NCBI GenBank assembly: GCA_964036155.1
Contig: OZ038423.1
Span: forward strand, 20,537,249-20,601,248
Direction of reading: 5' to 3'
DNA: 64,000 nucleotides
From: Diploscapter coronatus
Taxonomy: Eukaryota > Nematoda > Chromadorea > Rhabditida > Rhabditidae
Shown: positions 39,101 through 50,526 of the stretch, piece by piece
How positions within the stretch are numbered: position 1 is the first letter of the stretch
Layout: every line of letters begins with the position of its first letter
Program-made: the position numbers and the translations under genes
The notes under the pieces: model-generated
What the model was told of the DNA's origin: nothing
Seen by the model: the letters and a program-made list of their open reading frames with translations, nothing else
Database searches by the model: none

Positions 39101-40664
39101 CACACAGCAATTCGCACGCTGTGGGCAGACACGACCTGCAACCAGATAGATTAGATTGGCGATTGATTTTGGCCTGATTGGAGATTACAAATTGAAGCAG
39201 ATCGCAGATTTGTGCACAACAAAGACAACTTGTCTTTGTCCAATGGAAACAAAGAGGAAAGAGGGAAAAGCCGACTGACCATCTGCTAATCCAAAATGCC
39301 TACAAACAAATGCTATTTTCTCACATCTTCGGTCAAAAGTCTTCAAGACCGCTAGAATTTAGCAGCAGCCGCTAGTTGAATTGTGAAGTACGTCGAGTGA
39401 AAGGGGTTGCTTAAGACTCGTCATAAAATGACTACATTTGCATTACTGTGATTAGAGCGTGGCAGGATAAGCTTCAGGGGATCAGGCAAATCTGCTCTAA
39501 TCCATCCCCTATCCGCAATTGTACCCCTCCGCATCATGGCATCTCCATCCATCTCTGTCCCCTTTATCTGCTCATCCCCTTTTTCCTGATATGGTCAGCT
39601 TAATGTTCCCCCTTCCCTGTCTCCGTTCCTCTTCTCTATATTCGTATAGCGAGCCTTTTCCTCTCAAAGTGCATTTCTATTTTAGCCCTCTCCCCTTGCA
39701 TTCGTGTCTTACTGTGCTAGAGGGGTGCTGTCTGTGCTGCTGTTCTGCCTTCTCCGCACCTCTTTCATCTCTCGCACTCTCTCGCCTCTTTGTCAGCTCC
39801 TCTGTCCCCTCCCCCGGTTGCGTGCTCTCTTGTCATGTCCATTCCCACGATCTCTCTTTTCCTCTCTGCTCTCTCCTTTATCTGCGTTCTCTATTTATGG
39901 TCAGTCGTGTGGCTACTACTGGAAATGAGAGCAATGCATTCTGCACTTGTTGACTTGTTGATGAAGTGAAGGAAACAGGATGGAGAGACGGGGAGGAAGG
40001 GAATTGGCTTACCAATTGAGGCGACAGAAGATCTGCTGCTTGGTGGATGAAACAGCGGCTGCCGACAGCAAAAATGACTGGCCTTTGGATTCGAGCAGAG
40101 AGAAGAAGCATTTGCCGGGGGATAGCAGCTGAAGTCGGTAGAATAAAGCTGATCCTCACAAGCATTAGAGCAAACCTCTTCATTGATGTTGTCGTTGTGA
40201 ATCTGTGCGTTGACGATTTTGCCCGATGGCATTGACAGATTAACAATGAACAATAGCCGGTTGTCAGCTTCCTGAAACCGATAATATTTTGCTCAAAATC
40301 TGAAAATCAGAAGAAAGAAATCCATAAACAAAGAAATGCGTGAGTTTTTTTTTACGGTCTCATGGACATTCTGCATAATAATAGTTTCATTTGAAGTAAA
40401 TCAAATTTTGCAAAAATCCATTTCCGTCGTGAAGATCAAGCTTTTTAGAGCTCAAAAATCGTGTACCTGTGTGGAGTCGACCTTCTCAGTCATGGTTTGT
40501 TCCTCTTCAGTCCATGTGTTGGGGGGCGAGAGAGTGGCTCCCTCTTCTCGTTCATTTTCCTCCTTCAACTTATCCTCAGTCGGACTGGCAGTGTTTTGGC
40601 CGTGCAGCAGAGGGGGGCTTGTGCATTCAGACAGATCATCTTCCACCTTCACTCCACCGTTCAT
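33111..40664 (-). CDS. lin-42: LIN-42 / PERIOD homologue (heterochronic timing protein)
   Basis: LIN-42 is the nematode PERIOD protein; it times moulting and larval transitions and represses timing microRNA genes. Fourteen exons (40467-40664, 40176-40271, 40013-40128, 38968-39135, 37943-38049, 37572-37745, 37423-37526, 36294-36511, 36150-36249, 35919-36040, 34045-34134, 33832-33997, 33391-33627, 33111-33200) join in frame to 661 aa. A weak PAS-A begins LLFIVNLSMPSGKIVNAQ. PAS-B is clear: PYLGLLPTDLIGKSLLAFV ... LRLVAHNGAIL ... WHAYVNPWSKKIELVVARHK. C-terminal SYQ-type (LSYNQINCLENVHRLLKSQ) and LT-type (PLTRETLLQHTKKWEEEY) motifs follow, known in LIN-42 as the casein-kinase-1-binding part. The 47-nt intron 40129-40175 is needed to keep PAS-A in frame. 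The start chosen is the first ATG after an acceptor at 40685; further 5' exons or isoforms are possible. Introns are long and rich in low-complexity sequence. Confidence 0.9.
34135..35918 (-). other. Long lin-42 intron (1.8 kb)
   Basis: Pyrimidine-rich on the + strand, with runs such as (TTCG)n near 34342 and (TCTG)n near 34441. A 239-codon + strand open frame (35104-35823) is probably a by-product of composition. In C. elegans, lin-42 isoforms are made from overlapping parts of the gene, so an internal promoter here is possible but unsupported by sequence. Confidence 0.4.
36628..36653. repeat. GA microsatellite in a lin-42 intron
   Basis: Run of GA dinucleotides interrupted by one GAAA, in the 911-nt intron 36512-37422. 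Confidence 0.85.
37270..37336. repeat. G-rich purine tract (GGGAA/GGGA repeats) in a lin-42 intron
   Basis: Tandem AAGGG and AGGG units on the + strand (cytosine-rich in the lin-42 transcript). At least four G-runs of 3-4 lie close together, so G-quadruplex formation on the + strand is possible. Confidence 0.8.
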
Positions 40665-43570
40665 TTGACTGCTACGAAGGCTGTCTAAAGTATCAAGTAA
40701 ATGAGTTAACAATCTGAAATATAGAAAAAGAAAAAAAAACACGAACTGACACGAATTACTTCAATGCAAAGAATAAAGATGAATCGAGTCAAACCCAAAT
40801 CAGGTTGAACGGCACACGGCCAGCAGGCCAGCAACAAAAGAGGGCAATGTTTGGTATGGGGACAGAGGGCTGGGGGCTAGGGAGACGGAGTAGGAATGGG
40901 GGAGAGAAACAAGGTCGAGTCCATGGTACGAAATGGACGGTCGTCGGAATAGGAGAAAGTGAAAACGAAGGGGCACGCGAGTGAGTGACCGATAGAAATG
41001 CAAAAAAAGAGAAGGATTCCGATGAAGCGCGAGTCAATGAGTTACTCGATTCTCGAAAAGTTACGGGAATCACGAGCATCTTGCAAGTTTCAGACTTCGC
41101 GAACCTTCGTTTTTTCTCCATTGTTTCGTTTTTTGTTCAGCTTCTTGGCTGATTTATTGAGAAAATGAACATGGAAAGAATGGTGCGACGCTGGCGATAA
41201 GCAAAACGATGCAAGCAGCAGAAGCAGTTGAAGGGGAAGAAGACGGGAAGACGGGAAAAAGAGAAGAGGGGAGGAAATTGACCAAGTTTGGGAAGAATGG
41301 AGAGGGGAAGAAGCTGCGCGATGCATGCGGATGAGGGATGGAATCGAATTGAAGAAATCGAAGAGAATGGATTGAAAGGGTGGAACTGGGATGGCGATGG
41401 AAAGGGGATGCAGCAGAAGCAAAAAGACGAAGAGATGCAGAGGCGATTATTGATAGCTGCAAAGGGAAACAACCACAATTACTGGTACTTCTTCGCAATG
41501 CGCAGTATCTCAGTGGACGGTCCTACAGTCCCCCACGTCGATAGTGCACCTGTACACACGCACTCAGGTTTCTGTTTACCCATCCACACTCAACTAGGTA
41601 GATTCGAAAGAAAGTTAGCAGAGTTAGTAGGAAAGTTGGCAAAAAGACGAGCAGATATCGCTCATTTTGACCGGATAAAATTCGATCCCTTTCCGAAAAA
41701 GTAGTGTAGTGGAAAAAAACGGTCATTTCACTCTCGACCAACGAAAAATACATCGCAAAAATGAAACAGCCCGAAGAAGAAAAGAAGCGAAGAGAAAGAC
41801 GAAGGACGGTAAGAGAAGAGAAAGAAGGAGACTGCTTGAGAGGTTGAGACTGTCCAGAGGTGCAGAGATAGACTCGAAATGAGAACGAGAATTGAGAGAG
41901 GAGTGGAGATTCGAAAGCGAAGGTGAAAAAGAAGATCCAAAGAGCAAGGACAGAGGAGCTGTGCGCGTGCAGAACGCATCGATTCGGTATCTGATCTAAA
42001 ATCTACAAATCAATCCCCTAGGGGAAATTTGAAGAAAAGCCAAGAATTAAAACTAACATCTGTCTCTTCAAGCACTGTAGCACGCAAAGACTTGAGAGCA
42101 AGCATGACTCTAGCGAACTAATGACTCTTTGCTTTCGATTTGTTAAAATAGGCTGCTGTTTTTCATTTTTGCAATTTGCAACTTATGAAGATCAGCGTTG
42201 TATTAGCAAAAAGATACGGTTAAAAATTCCGAACTTTTTCAATATAGAAAACTTGACGAAAATCTCATTAGATTTGAAAGATGTCAATATTGGTCGAGAA
42301 AATTAATTAGTCTCAAGTTTGACATTGCAACATTCGCTTGCACACATGGAATTTTCCATATGCATGCAATCTTGTAATGATTTCTACTCTTAGCCCTGCA
42401 CAATAAATCACCTTCTTCAAAATATCTAAACTTTGCACATTAATTCAAAGCATAATTTTTCAGAAGAAAATAACTCAGCGAAGATCGTATGGGGATACAA
42501 TTCAGCAGAATTACATTAGCCGATGTACTCAATGATAAATTTCTTAATCTTTGATAAGAAGAATTTATCGAAAGTTTATGACAGAGATTATGCATTTGAA
42601 AATAAAAAAGTCGTTTTTATCTAAATGAAGGTTAGTCATAATCTAAAAATGGGTAAAATTGAAGAAAATTTGAAATACTCGAGTAGTTGTGAGAAGAGAA
42701 TCATCTGATTTTGATAAACAACATGTCGGGTCCGCGAATATGTTGCGGAATGGTTTATTTTGAGAGTATGGCAAAAATAGTCGTTAGAAAAGACGAAGTA
42801 ACCGAAATTGGATGGATTGTTTGTTGAAATAATCAGACACGTGCCATGAACTGATTCGATTGATTTGCCTGCGATTTAGTGATTAGTGACAAGGGAACTG
42901 ATTTGTCAGAATGCAAGAGTGAGAGCGTGAGTGGAAGAAGATTGTCATTGCCACCAGAGAACTGCAGAGACGAAGGGGGCTGCTCAAGGACGAGTGACAA
43001 CCACAATGACAGACTTGATATTGTGGACTTCCGATTATTTGATCAAAATGAAGAATAACACGTCTTCTATACGCACGAAAATGAGGAAATATGCATATCA
43101 AATTTGCTCATTGCTTCACTCGTTCTTTCTTTTTCTCTCTTCCTTTCTTTATTCCTTCTTTAGCAAAGTTCTTAAAATAATGTATACTTCTGAGTGCACT
43201 TTTTTATTTTTGCGCATGTAAAAAATCATTTTCATCGAGTAATCGACAGTTCACAATAAGTTGAATACAGAAAGGAATTGTGAATTAAGTGGCTGATAGA
43301 TCGATATTGAGGCACAGAGATGAGCTATTACAAATGAAGAGACTGAACTGATTCATCCGAGATATGGAGACATAGGCAAATGATGCAAATGGCAAAGGAG
43401 AAAGGGGAGGGGAGACTAGCAATTAGACAGGAACATTGAGAATGTGCATCTAATTATAGAATGCAATGCAAATGTTGCTGAGTTGAAGCTGCTCCGGTAG
43501 AAATGCAGAAATAGAACGAGGAGCAAGCTTTTTGCAGAGACCACGAATGAGAACGAGATGGACATAGGAG

Positions 43571-43598
43571 AGGGGAAGGGAAGGGAAGGGAAGGGGAA
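43571..43598. repeat. GGGAA pentamer repeat
   Basis: About five consecutive AAGGG units on the + strand inside a longer purine tract. Confidence 0.85.
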
Positions 43599-45158
43599 TT
43601 GAAAGGAAGGGAAACGGAGCGAGGAGAGGGAGAGAACGAGAAGAGGGGAAAAGAAGCAGAGGGGAAGAAAGAAGGGGAGAGAGAATGCCTGAGGGAGATG
43701 AAAGGAGGGAATGCAAGCTAGGGGAGAGAAGGGAGAGACACTGCGGGTGTAGGGCTGGCTGACCAGCCAGTGCATAGACGCGTGCAGCCTGGTACGAGGA
43801 AGAGAGGGAACATCGAGAGAAAAGAGAATGACATAGAGATGCGCAAAGATGGAGAAACGGGGAAAAATAGAACACAACAGGGGGAAACGGGAGAATAGAA
43901 GGGGAAATATGGACAAGTCAGGCAAATTGGTAAATCTCCTAGCTTATCACACATGCTCGCCGCTAGACGACAGGGAGTGGAACATATCCAGGCTCGGACT
44001 GACCGGAATGATGATCTTTGAAAAGTGTACTGATTGAAGTAGTGGAGCACATTTGTTTGTTGAAGTACGGAAATAAAACTTGTTGAGATTGTAAAAAAAA
44101 AACTCGATAGAATGAATTTTATGTCCAAATGTTTCATTCTCAAAATAAGATTCGATAACATATACGAGGGCGTGAGATTAAAAGTACTAAATCCGAGTTT
44201 AAGAGTACTAACTGCATTTTCGGGATCAAAAAAGTTTCACTCCCCTCTCGCTTATTTATGTCCCGCATCATTAAAATGACTATACATCTTTATAATAGCT
44301 AATTCAGACCTGTTGCGAGTACCAGCAGGAAGCTGTGTACGAGCAATTTTAATTTCTTGCACAAGTAAAAATATCACAAGCTGGCAGTAGTAGGCAATCA
44401 AAAACCATCTGCCCTTTTGTAGTAAACAAATTTGTGAACTCGGGGGTTTTGCTCGAAAATAGAAAGTCGATTGTTTGAGTTGTAAATGTACGAGATGAAA
44501 GTATCAACAGACAGACAGTCTGTGTGTATTTGGACGAAGTACCTGATTAGAGTAGTTTGGTCGAGTAAATCGAATATTTGTGGAAACATCTCGAATTTAA
44601 TGTTGACGAGTGAAATTTTGAAAACAAGCAGCACTATTTGGCAATCTAAACCTTGTGCTCAAAATTCATTACTGATTGCAGGAAGTCGACACACTACAAT
44701 TTGCGAATCGAAAATTTGCTTACTGAGGCAGTATATCGTAAAACGTCGAGTTTCGACTATAAGACGAAGCCTTGTTGCTCTTTAGTCAGAAGGTGCAGAA
44801 GTGCAAATGAGAGTGGCGCGGGGAGGGGAATGAAGAGCAAGGGGAAGGATGGCACGGCCATCACATCGCATCAGAGCCACAGGATGACCAGACTACCAGA
44901 TAAAAAACATGTTGAAAGGCTGCTCCAGAGGTGTAAACAACTCATACATTTGCTGCTTACTGTAGTGCAGAACGCCCAGTGCACTACTAATAAGGCATCC
45001 TAAAGCGAACTGACCAGCATTTTTAGTTGCACTTTTAGTCGCACAGCTTGCATAATGCTAGTGCTGCGATACACATATCTCTCTAGGTGAATGCAATTTT
45101 ATAGAGCATATTTAGAGGGATTTAGTAGTGTCCAACGAAAAGATTCAGGCTTTACAAA

Positions 45159-45532
45159 GAACGTGAACAGTGTGTGTGTACAACAGATTTTGCTCAAAAT
45201 TGATAGGAAACTCAATTCGAGTACACTGATAGCGAATATCACGTTGAAAAGTGCCCACCATGTGTTCTGATTCCAGGAATTGGCGTCGAAGTTTTCTCCT
45301 TGGACTCACCGATGCTACAACGAATAATAACAATGTTAGTTATTGTTTTGCGATGTAAGCTAATTTTGCATTTGAATTTTTACAAATAAAGAAAGAAGTA
45401 AACTCTGATGGAAAACATTGAAAACAGGAGCATGGTGGGCACTTTTCGACATTATATTCTCTATCAGCGTACTCGAATTGACTTTTCTACCAATTTTGGG
45501 CAAGATCCATTGTGCACACACTGTTAACGTTC
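45159..45532. repeat. Foldback element with ~105-bp inverted arms
   Basis: The left arm (45159 to ~45265) and the reverse complement of the right arm (~45427 to 45532) align along their full length with roughly four of five bases identical. Shared pieces include CAATTCGAGTAC, GAAAAGTGCCCACCATG and, at the outer end, GAACGT-AACAGTGTG. The 160-bp centre has no open frame. The RNA could form a long hairpin. Confidence 0.8.
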
Positions 45533-45812
45533 CTTTTTAGTTGAACTTTTATCATGCCACTTTCTTAAACCTCTTAACTCGTTTCAAGAATCTCGATGAA
45601 GTCTAACTCTCTCATAGGGTTATGGATATTTATTTGCCTTTATACGAAAAGGCAAAAACAATACGGAAAATTGTGTATGGCATCTCCAGCAGATGAGCGG
45701 TATAAAATTAGGATGCATCGACATTGAAGCTGATGAAATGAATAGAATAATAGAACAACGACAAACACTTCTCATTGCTACTAACCTCCAGTTGTCAACT
45801 GATCGACTTGCA

Positions 45813-47252
45813 ATGTTCGGTAAATCGATGGACGAAAAAGCAGAGAAAAACGATGCGATGCAAAGTGCATGAGCAGAAAAACCATTCTGCGAAACATCAG
45901 TATCAATCAATATCAAACCTTTGTACAATTTGAGTCTAAAAATTTGCCCAAGTATATTGTTTTAATTGCTCAATATCATGTTTCGGAAAAAACATAAAAA
46001 CAAAGATAATAAAAAAAATCTGCATTAAAATCAAGATTATTTCAATCTCAATTTCATTAACTCTTTTGTTTTCAGCCTCTTTCCCACCAACCCTGCTTGT
46101 CTTCACCTGCCTTCTCACCTACGGTATCTGCAGTCTGAATACCAACAGGTAAGCTTGTCAAGCTGATCTTCATCGAGTATCTTGCAATTTGACTTCAATT
46201 TCAACTATACATAATTTCATTTGATAAGAGTGACTTTATAATGACGGCGAAACATGCAAATGACATTTAAAAGGCAACTTGGAAACCTCAGGCTATGCGA
46301 AATAGTGTTTAAAAAGAAGTTTTTTTTTCCATGGGAAATAGTCCATCATTTGACAGAAATCACCCCGTCAAATGGTAAAAACCATTCAGTCATTGCACAC
46401 TTTGTCAAATGATATTTGCAAGTTCAAATAGCTCTTTTATTCGAACTTGAAGTTCCATGAGAATAACCTTTGAAGCAAAGTAAAGTTGAAAGTACATTTT
46501 TCAACTTTCAACAATGACAATCCACATCTTCTCTTCTTATACTGTCACAACTTGTTCAATTTCAGCAGTCAACTGACTCAGTGCTCGCGTCGACCGACCA
46601 TCATCCAGAAGGACACCGTTCGCACAGACAAGCAACTTCAGGTCCACAAACAAACCTTCCATTTCGGCAAGTGAGTTGTGAGCCAAAATTTTGGATTGTC
46701 AGAGGGACTTCTTGAAATTAGTACTGTTAAAGAAGAGGGAAAAAACTGTTCGAACATTCAAAGAGGCTTGAGGACACTCTTATCGCTTCGTTTCAGAGAG
46801 GCCCCAATCATCTGGATCATCGTCGCGCAAAGCTCTCTGCTCATCATCACCTACTACATGATTGACATTAACTACGAGGTGGGTTAAAATGGGGAAAAAT
46901 CTTAATTTTCAATAAATATTAGAATATCCTAATAGTTATCAAAGGTTAGAAATGTTTGATCTTGACATAAATTGAAGAGCATCTCACGTCCAACTTATAA
47001 ATCACTAAGCAAAAGGTTGATCTTCACCTAGATAACGATAATGTCGGAAATATTTCATTCTAAACGAGCTAAAGGCTATATCTTTACCTAAATAATGGAG
47101 GAAAGTGATGATCCTCGCTTGAGATAAATGAAAGAATTTGATTTCTGATGCTTCAGGACACTTCATCTGATAATGAAAACCGCTCATCGCCGGCGACGAA
47201 CACCACAACGCAGACGGAAAATAGCGGGAACGTAAGTTCCGCAGAAGCATAG
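45813..47252 (+). CDS. Unrecognised small membrane protein
   Basis: Not recognised. Four exons are well supported by splice sites and phase (46076-46148, 46566-46670, 46797-46878, 47157-47252); a 7-nt first coding exon at 45813-45819 (ATGTTCG before gtaaat) would complete a 120-aa protein but is a guess. Visible: a hydrophobic N-terminal segment (PPTLLVFTCLLTYGICS) that could be a signal peptide or helix; a basic polar middle (QCSRRPTIIQKDTVRTDKQL); a clear helix (IIWIIVAQSSLLIITYYMI); and a Ser/Thr/Asn-rich acidic tail. AATAAA follows the stop at 47342. The last exon contains a strong donor-like AAC|gtaagt, so a second, longer isoform is possible. Confidence 0.55.
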
Positions 47253-48860
47253 CCTGGATGACTGGGCGACTGACTAAGTGAGTGACTGGGTGAACAGATG
47301 CAATGGAAATTGCTCAACAGTTCGATACATTTTAATAGCACAATAAAGCGTATATTCTGACAAAGTTCTTCTTCTTTTCAATTGATGAATGCTTTTCTTC
47401 AGCCAAATATCACAAATTGGTGAGGACAAAAATTGGTTTTTCATCGAGTTCAACCATACAATTTATCTGCTTGCCTTTTGTCAATTCCACAATACCTTTT
47501 CCACTCGATAAGAAAACTTTTTATATGCGTCCGCGTCCAATTCTGTTTGATTTTTTCCCAACACGAGTGTTTCGATGCGTAAATGAAGAATCTGAAGTCG
47601 GAATGTGCTCACATACTGCCGTTCGAACAGGAAAACTGTTTTGAACTGTAGAGATCGTGTATGCTAATTTGTAATTTCACTTTCGTATGTTATTTCTCCA
47701 CTGTGTCAAACGGTTTTCATATCTTCCTGCCCGAAACATCGCGCGTCAAAATGTTCTAACCTCATATTTGTCATCTATACATAGAAGTTGTCCTATTGGG
47801 AAGAAACAGCCGAACAGGAAGGGGTAGCCTTTAAAATCTTCATTGTGAGCCTAACTCTAAATATCTTCATTGCTTCCCGCTGCGCTTCTTTCAGTCAAGC
47901 TTACAGACGAAAGTGTGAAAAGTGACAAGTGGGGGAAACCAATTTGCTCAACGAGCCACAGGCTTCACAATCAGACAGAGTCAGGGAATCGTGAAGTGTT
48001 GAAGTGTTGAATATGGCTGATAAGTGATAAATGGATGAATGGAAGATAGAAGGTGATAAAGATGACTGGATGACTGCAGATTGGAGGGGGGAGTGATTGA
48101 TTGGAAGAAGCTAGAGAAAGGAAAGGGATTGCTGGCAGAGCTCTGAGCAGTGAGAAGTCAGCCGGCTGATTCCATCCCCCATCCATGTCTATTTTTCATT
48201 GCCTCCATCTAATGGCCTCGACAAATTATATTACGACTATTTCATGCATGAGCCATCATGTTTCTCTGCATTGTAATCATTCCTTATCACCCATTGTTTA
48301 GTTTGAACACTTTTTTTCTTTGAAAATAGTGTAAAGTGTTTTTATGAGTAGCTTCATTGAACAATCAGTTATGCAGCATTCCATTCATTTATGTATGATA
48401 GCGCGGTCTACAGTTGGTCATTGGAGGTTTCTGTCAACAATTCATTTTTCATTAACATTGTCTAAATTCTATGTCATCCCTTGCATTGAAAGAATTTCCA
48501 GAAATGATAATCGAATTGCGTCATTTCTGTAGTCTCAAATACAGGTGAACTTTCAGCAATCATATCCAGCCTCAAGTATTGTACGCCGATTTCCGTGTTC
48601 ATATCCGTTTCCGTCATCTGTATTTGTGTGCTCTTCACCTGCCTTCTTGTTAACTGCTTGCTGCTCCGCTTGTCTGTTAGTCTATTCCGTTGATCTGTTG
48701 TCAAGTACCCACGTTCTACGTGCTTTCAGAACAGAGCAATCAGCATTCAGTCAGTCATTCACCCGTTGTTCTGCCCTCTCATCTTTAGAATTATCCCTCC
48801 GGTCACATTATGAGCCAACAAAGACCGTTACAATGTCCTTTAGCTTCTAATGATTATATA

Positions 48861-49206
48861 CAGGCTGCGTCTTAAATATCAATGACAACTTTCAAGTGAC
48901 TATGACATTAGTTCTGGTAGTGTATGATCCATTTTTTTATAGAATTGGTTTCTCTATGGTTCATTTATCATAACTGCAAAGTTTCATACATTTTTAATCT
49001 AATGGACATTTAAAATTTCCGAAATAATCTTGGAAAATGAAGCGAAAATCATACAAAAATGGTATTATATCTGAAATTTTCGAATAGGATCATCTAGTTT
49101 GAATCCAGTTCTATAAATAAATACAAAAATTTCTATAATTTTGGATAACAAATACCGACTTTCACAACTTTAAAAATTTAGTCGTTGGTATTTATGGCGC
49201 ACCCTG
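48861..49206. repeat. Mariner/Tc-like MITE, copy 1
   Basis: The left end begins CAGGCTGCGTCTTAAATATC followed by AATGAC; the right end, read on the other strand, begins CAGGGTGCGCCATAAATACC followed by AACGAC. These are diverged terminal inverted repeats of about 26 bp with the CAGGGTGC-type tip common in mariner-like elements. TA precedes the left tip; CA follows the right one. No transposase frame. Confidence 0.65.
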
Positions 49207-49311
49207 CACTTGCATTAGAGCGTATTGCTTTGATTTTTATACTTCAAGTCTTACGTTCTAGAAATCAAATTCTATGGTGAACTTTTGCAATCATATAATA
49301 TCGTTCACATA

Positions 49312-49520
49312 CAGCAGTGGTGAACAGTTTAGAACAATCACGATTATGGATATATCCTTACGTGCTCAATTATTGTGAATCAGTTTGAATGAAATTTTAT
49401 ATACATTCATCTTTCTAAACTGTTAATTCTCGCAGTCTTATTGAAGTTGGCTCACAGTAATTGTTTACCAAGCTATATACTCACAATCACTATCATTCTA
49501 AACTTGTAATCATCACAGTA
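49312..49520. repeat. Diverged Tc1-like terminal-repeat fragments
   Basis: The left part (CAGTGGTGAACAGTTTAGAA followed by CAATCACGATTATG) resembles the element in the Inscuteable intron at 55221. Reverse-oriented relatives of the same tip occur at about 49418-49440 and 49485-49515, so this may be two overlapping degenerate copies. Confidence 0.5.
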
Positions 49521-50526
49521 TTTTTATAAACCTGACCAAAATGATCGCATTTGATTTATGGAGATCAGCTTGTAAATCACAGTAAAAATTGATATGCTTC
49601 TTTTATAGTACCAAGGCAGTTCTGAAATAACAATCCTTATCAAATCCCCTGTCGTCTTCTGCATCACTGCCCCAGCTTCTCATTCCATCTTCCTCTATAT
49701 CTCTCCTGTATTTGCATCATTGTCACTCCATTCCTCCCCACTCCTTATTTGGTGTATCTCTAATCTGTTGATCTGCTTGCCTTCATCAGATTCAGATTCG
49801 AATGATTGATTCCCCCTTCCTTCTTGCCTTTTCTATCCCTAACTTCTTCTTCTCGTATCGAATCATCTCTAATTCTTTGTTCCTCTTTCTCTCCTTCTTT
49901 TTACACATTTGTCCAATCGTTCGCATATTCACCCATCTCATTTTCGCTAAAACAACAATCTAATTCCCATTCCATTCTGTTAATTATCAGTCCCTATCAG
50001 TTTCACCCAATTAATCACCTACTGTAAGAATAACAATAGCCCTTCTCTATTGTTCATTTCATTTCAATTCAATTCAATGAACTTAGACTTCATTTCTGTT
50101 CGGTATAATCTTTAGCTCCTATGACAAATGTATGTGTAGAGCATAAAATATTCCGTTTCCGAAATGCCACTCTTGTCCATATATTTAATTCATTAAATTT
50201 ACGTCTTTCACACATATGAATATGAGAAGAGAACTGGCTCGATCTTCAGAAGGAAGGCGAGCAAACAGATCACCGTGAACTGAGAGGATTTTGATCTAAT
50301 TCTCAGCAACTCCGATCAACTAATCTGATTAACTGACTAAACGAATCCAATGAATCGAGTCGCGCAATTCACAGGCTACGCATTCAGGTCTTAATGATTT
50401 TTTTTTTTATTTTCTCGTCCTTCCTCCGTTCTCCGTTTCAATTTCCAATTGTCCTTATCACTAGCCGATTTCTGACATTGACCGCATTTATTATCATTGC
50501 CTTCTTCCTAAGTGAACTGCTTGCAG

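Larger units (their letters stand above)
40688..45812. other. 5.1 kb upstream of lin-42, no gene identified
   Basis: Large divergent intergenic space between lin-42 (-) and the small membrane-protein gene (+). It holds purine-rich stretches on + (about 40850-41980 and 43380-43900, including GGGAA repeats at 43571-43598) and a foldback element at 45159-45532. Long open frames here follow the biased composition and show no conserved content. Likely contains lin-42 control sequences, but I can identify none individually. Confidence 0.5.
47253..50526. other. Gene-free 3.3 kb upstream of Inscuteable
   Basis: No exon chain found. Contains two repeat elements (48861-49206 and 49312-49520) and pyrimidine-rich sequence at 49640-49990. 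The missing 5' exon(s) and promoter of the Inscuteable gene are probably here. Confidence 0.5.

Noticed and set aside
39519..39953. 144-codon + strand open frame in a lin-42 intron
   Set aside because: Same compositional artefact; no supporting signals.
39891..40253. Continuous frame through the lin-42 PAS-A region without the 47-nt intron
   Set aside because: It loses PAS-like sequence and cannot join the next exon in frame; splicing 40129-40175 restores a PAS-like reading (CFFSLLESKGQSFLLSAAAV).
40789..41121. Possible upstream lin-42 first exon beginning MEKKRRFAKSE
   Set aside because: No donor of the right phase follows, and most of the frame is low complexity. An extra 5' exon is not excluded, but this one is unsupported.
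43416..43925. 169-codon minus-strand open frame
   Set aside because: Lies in a purine tract; the product is almost entirely Ser/Leu/Phe/Pro, as expected from composition.
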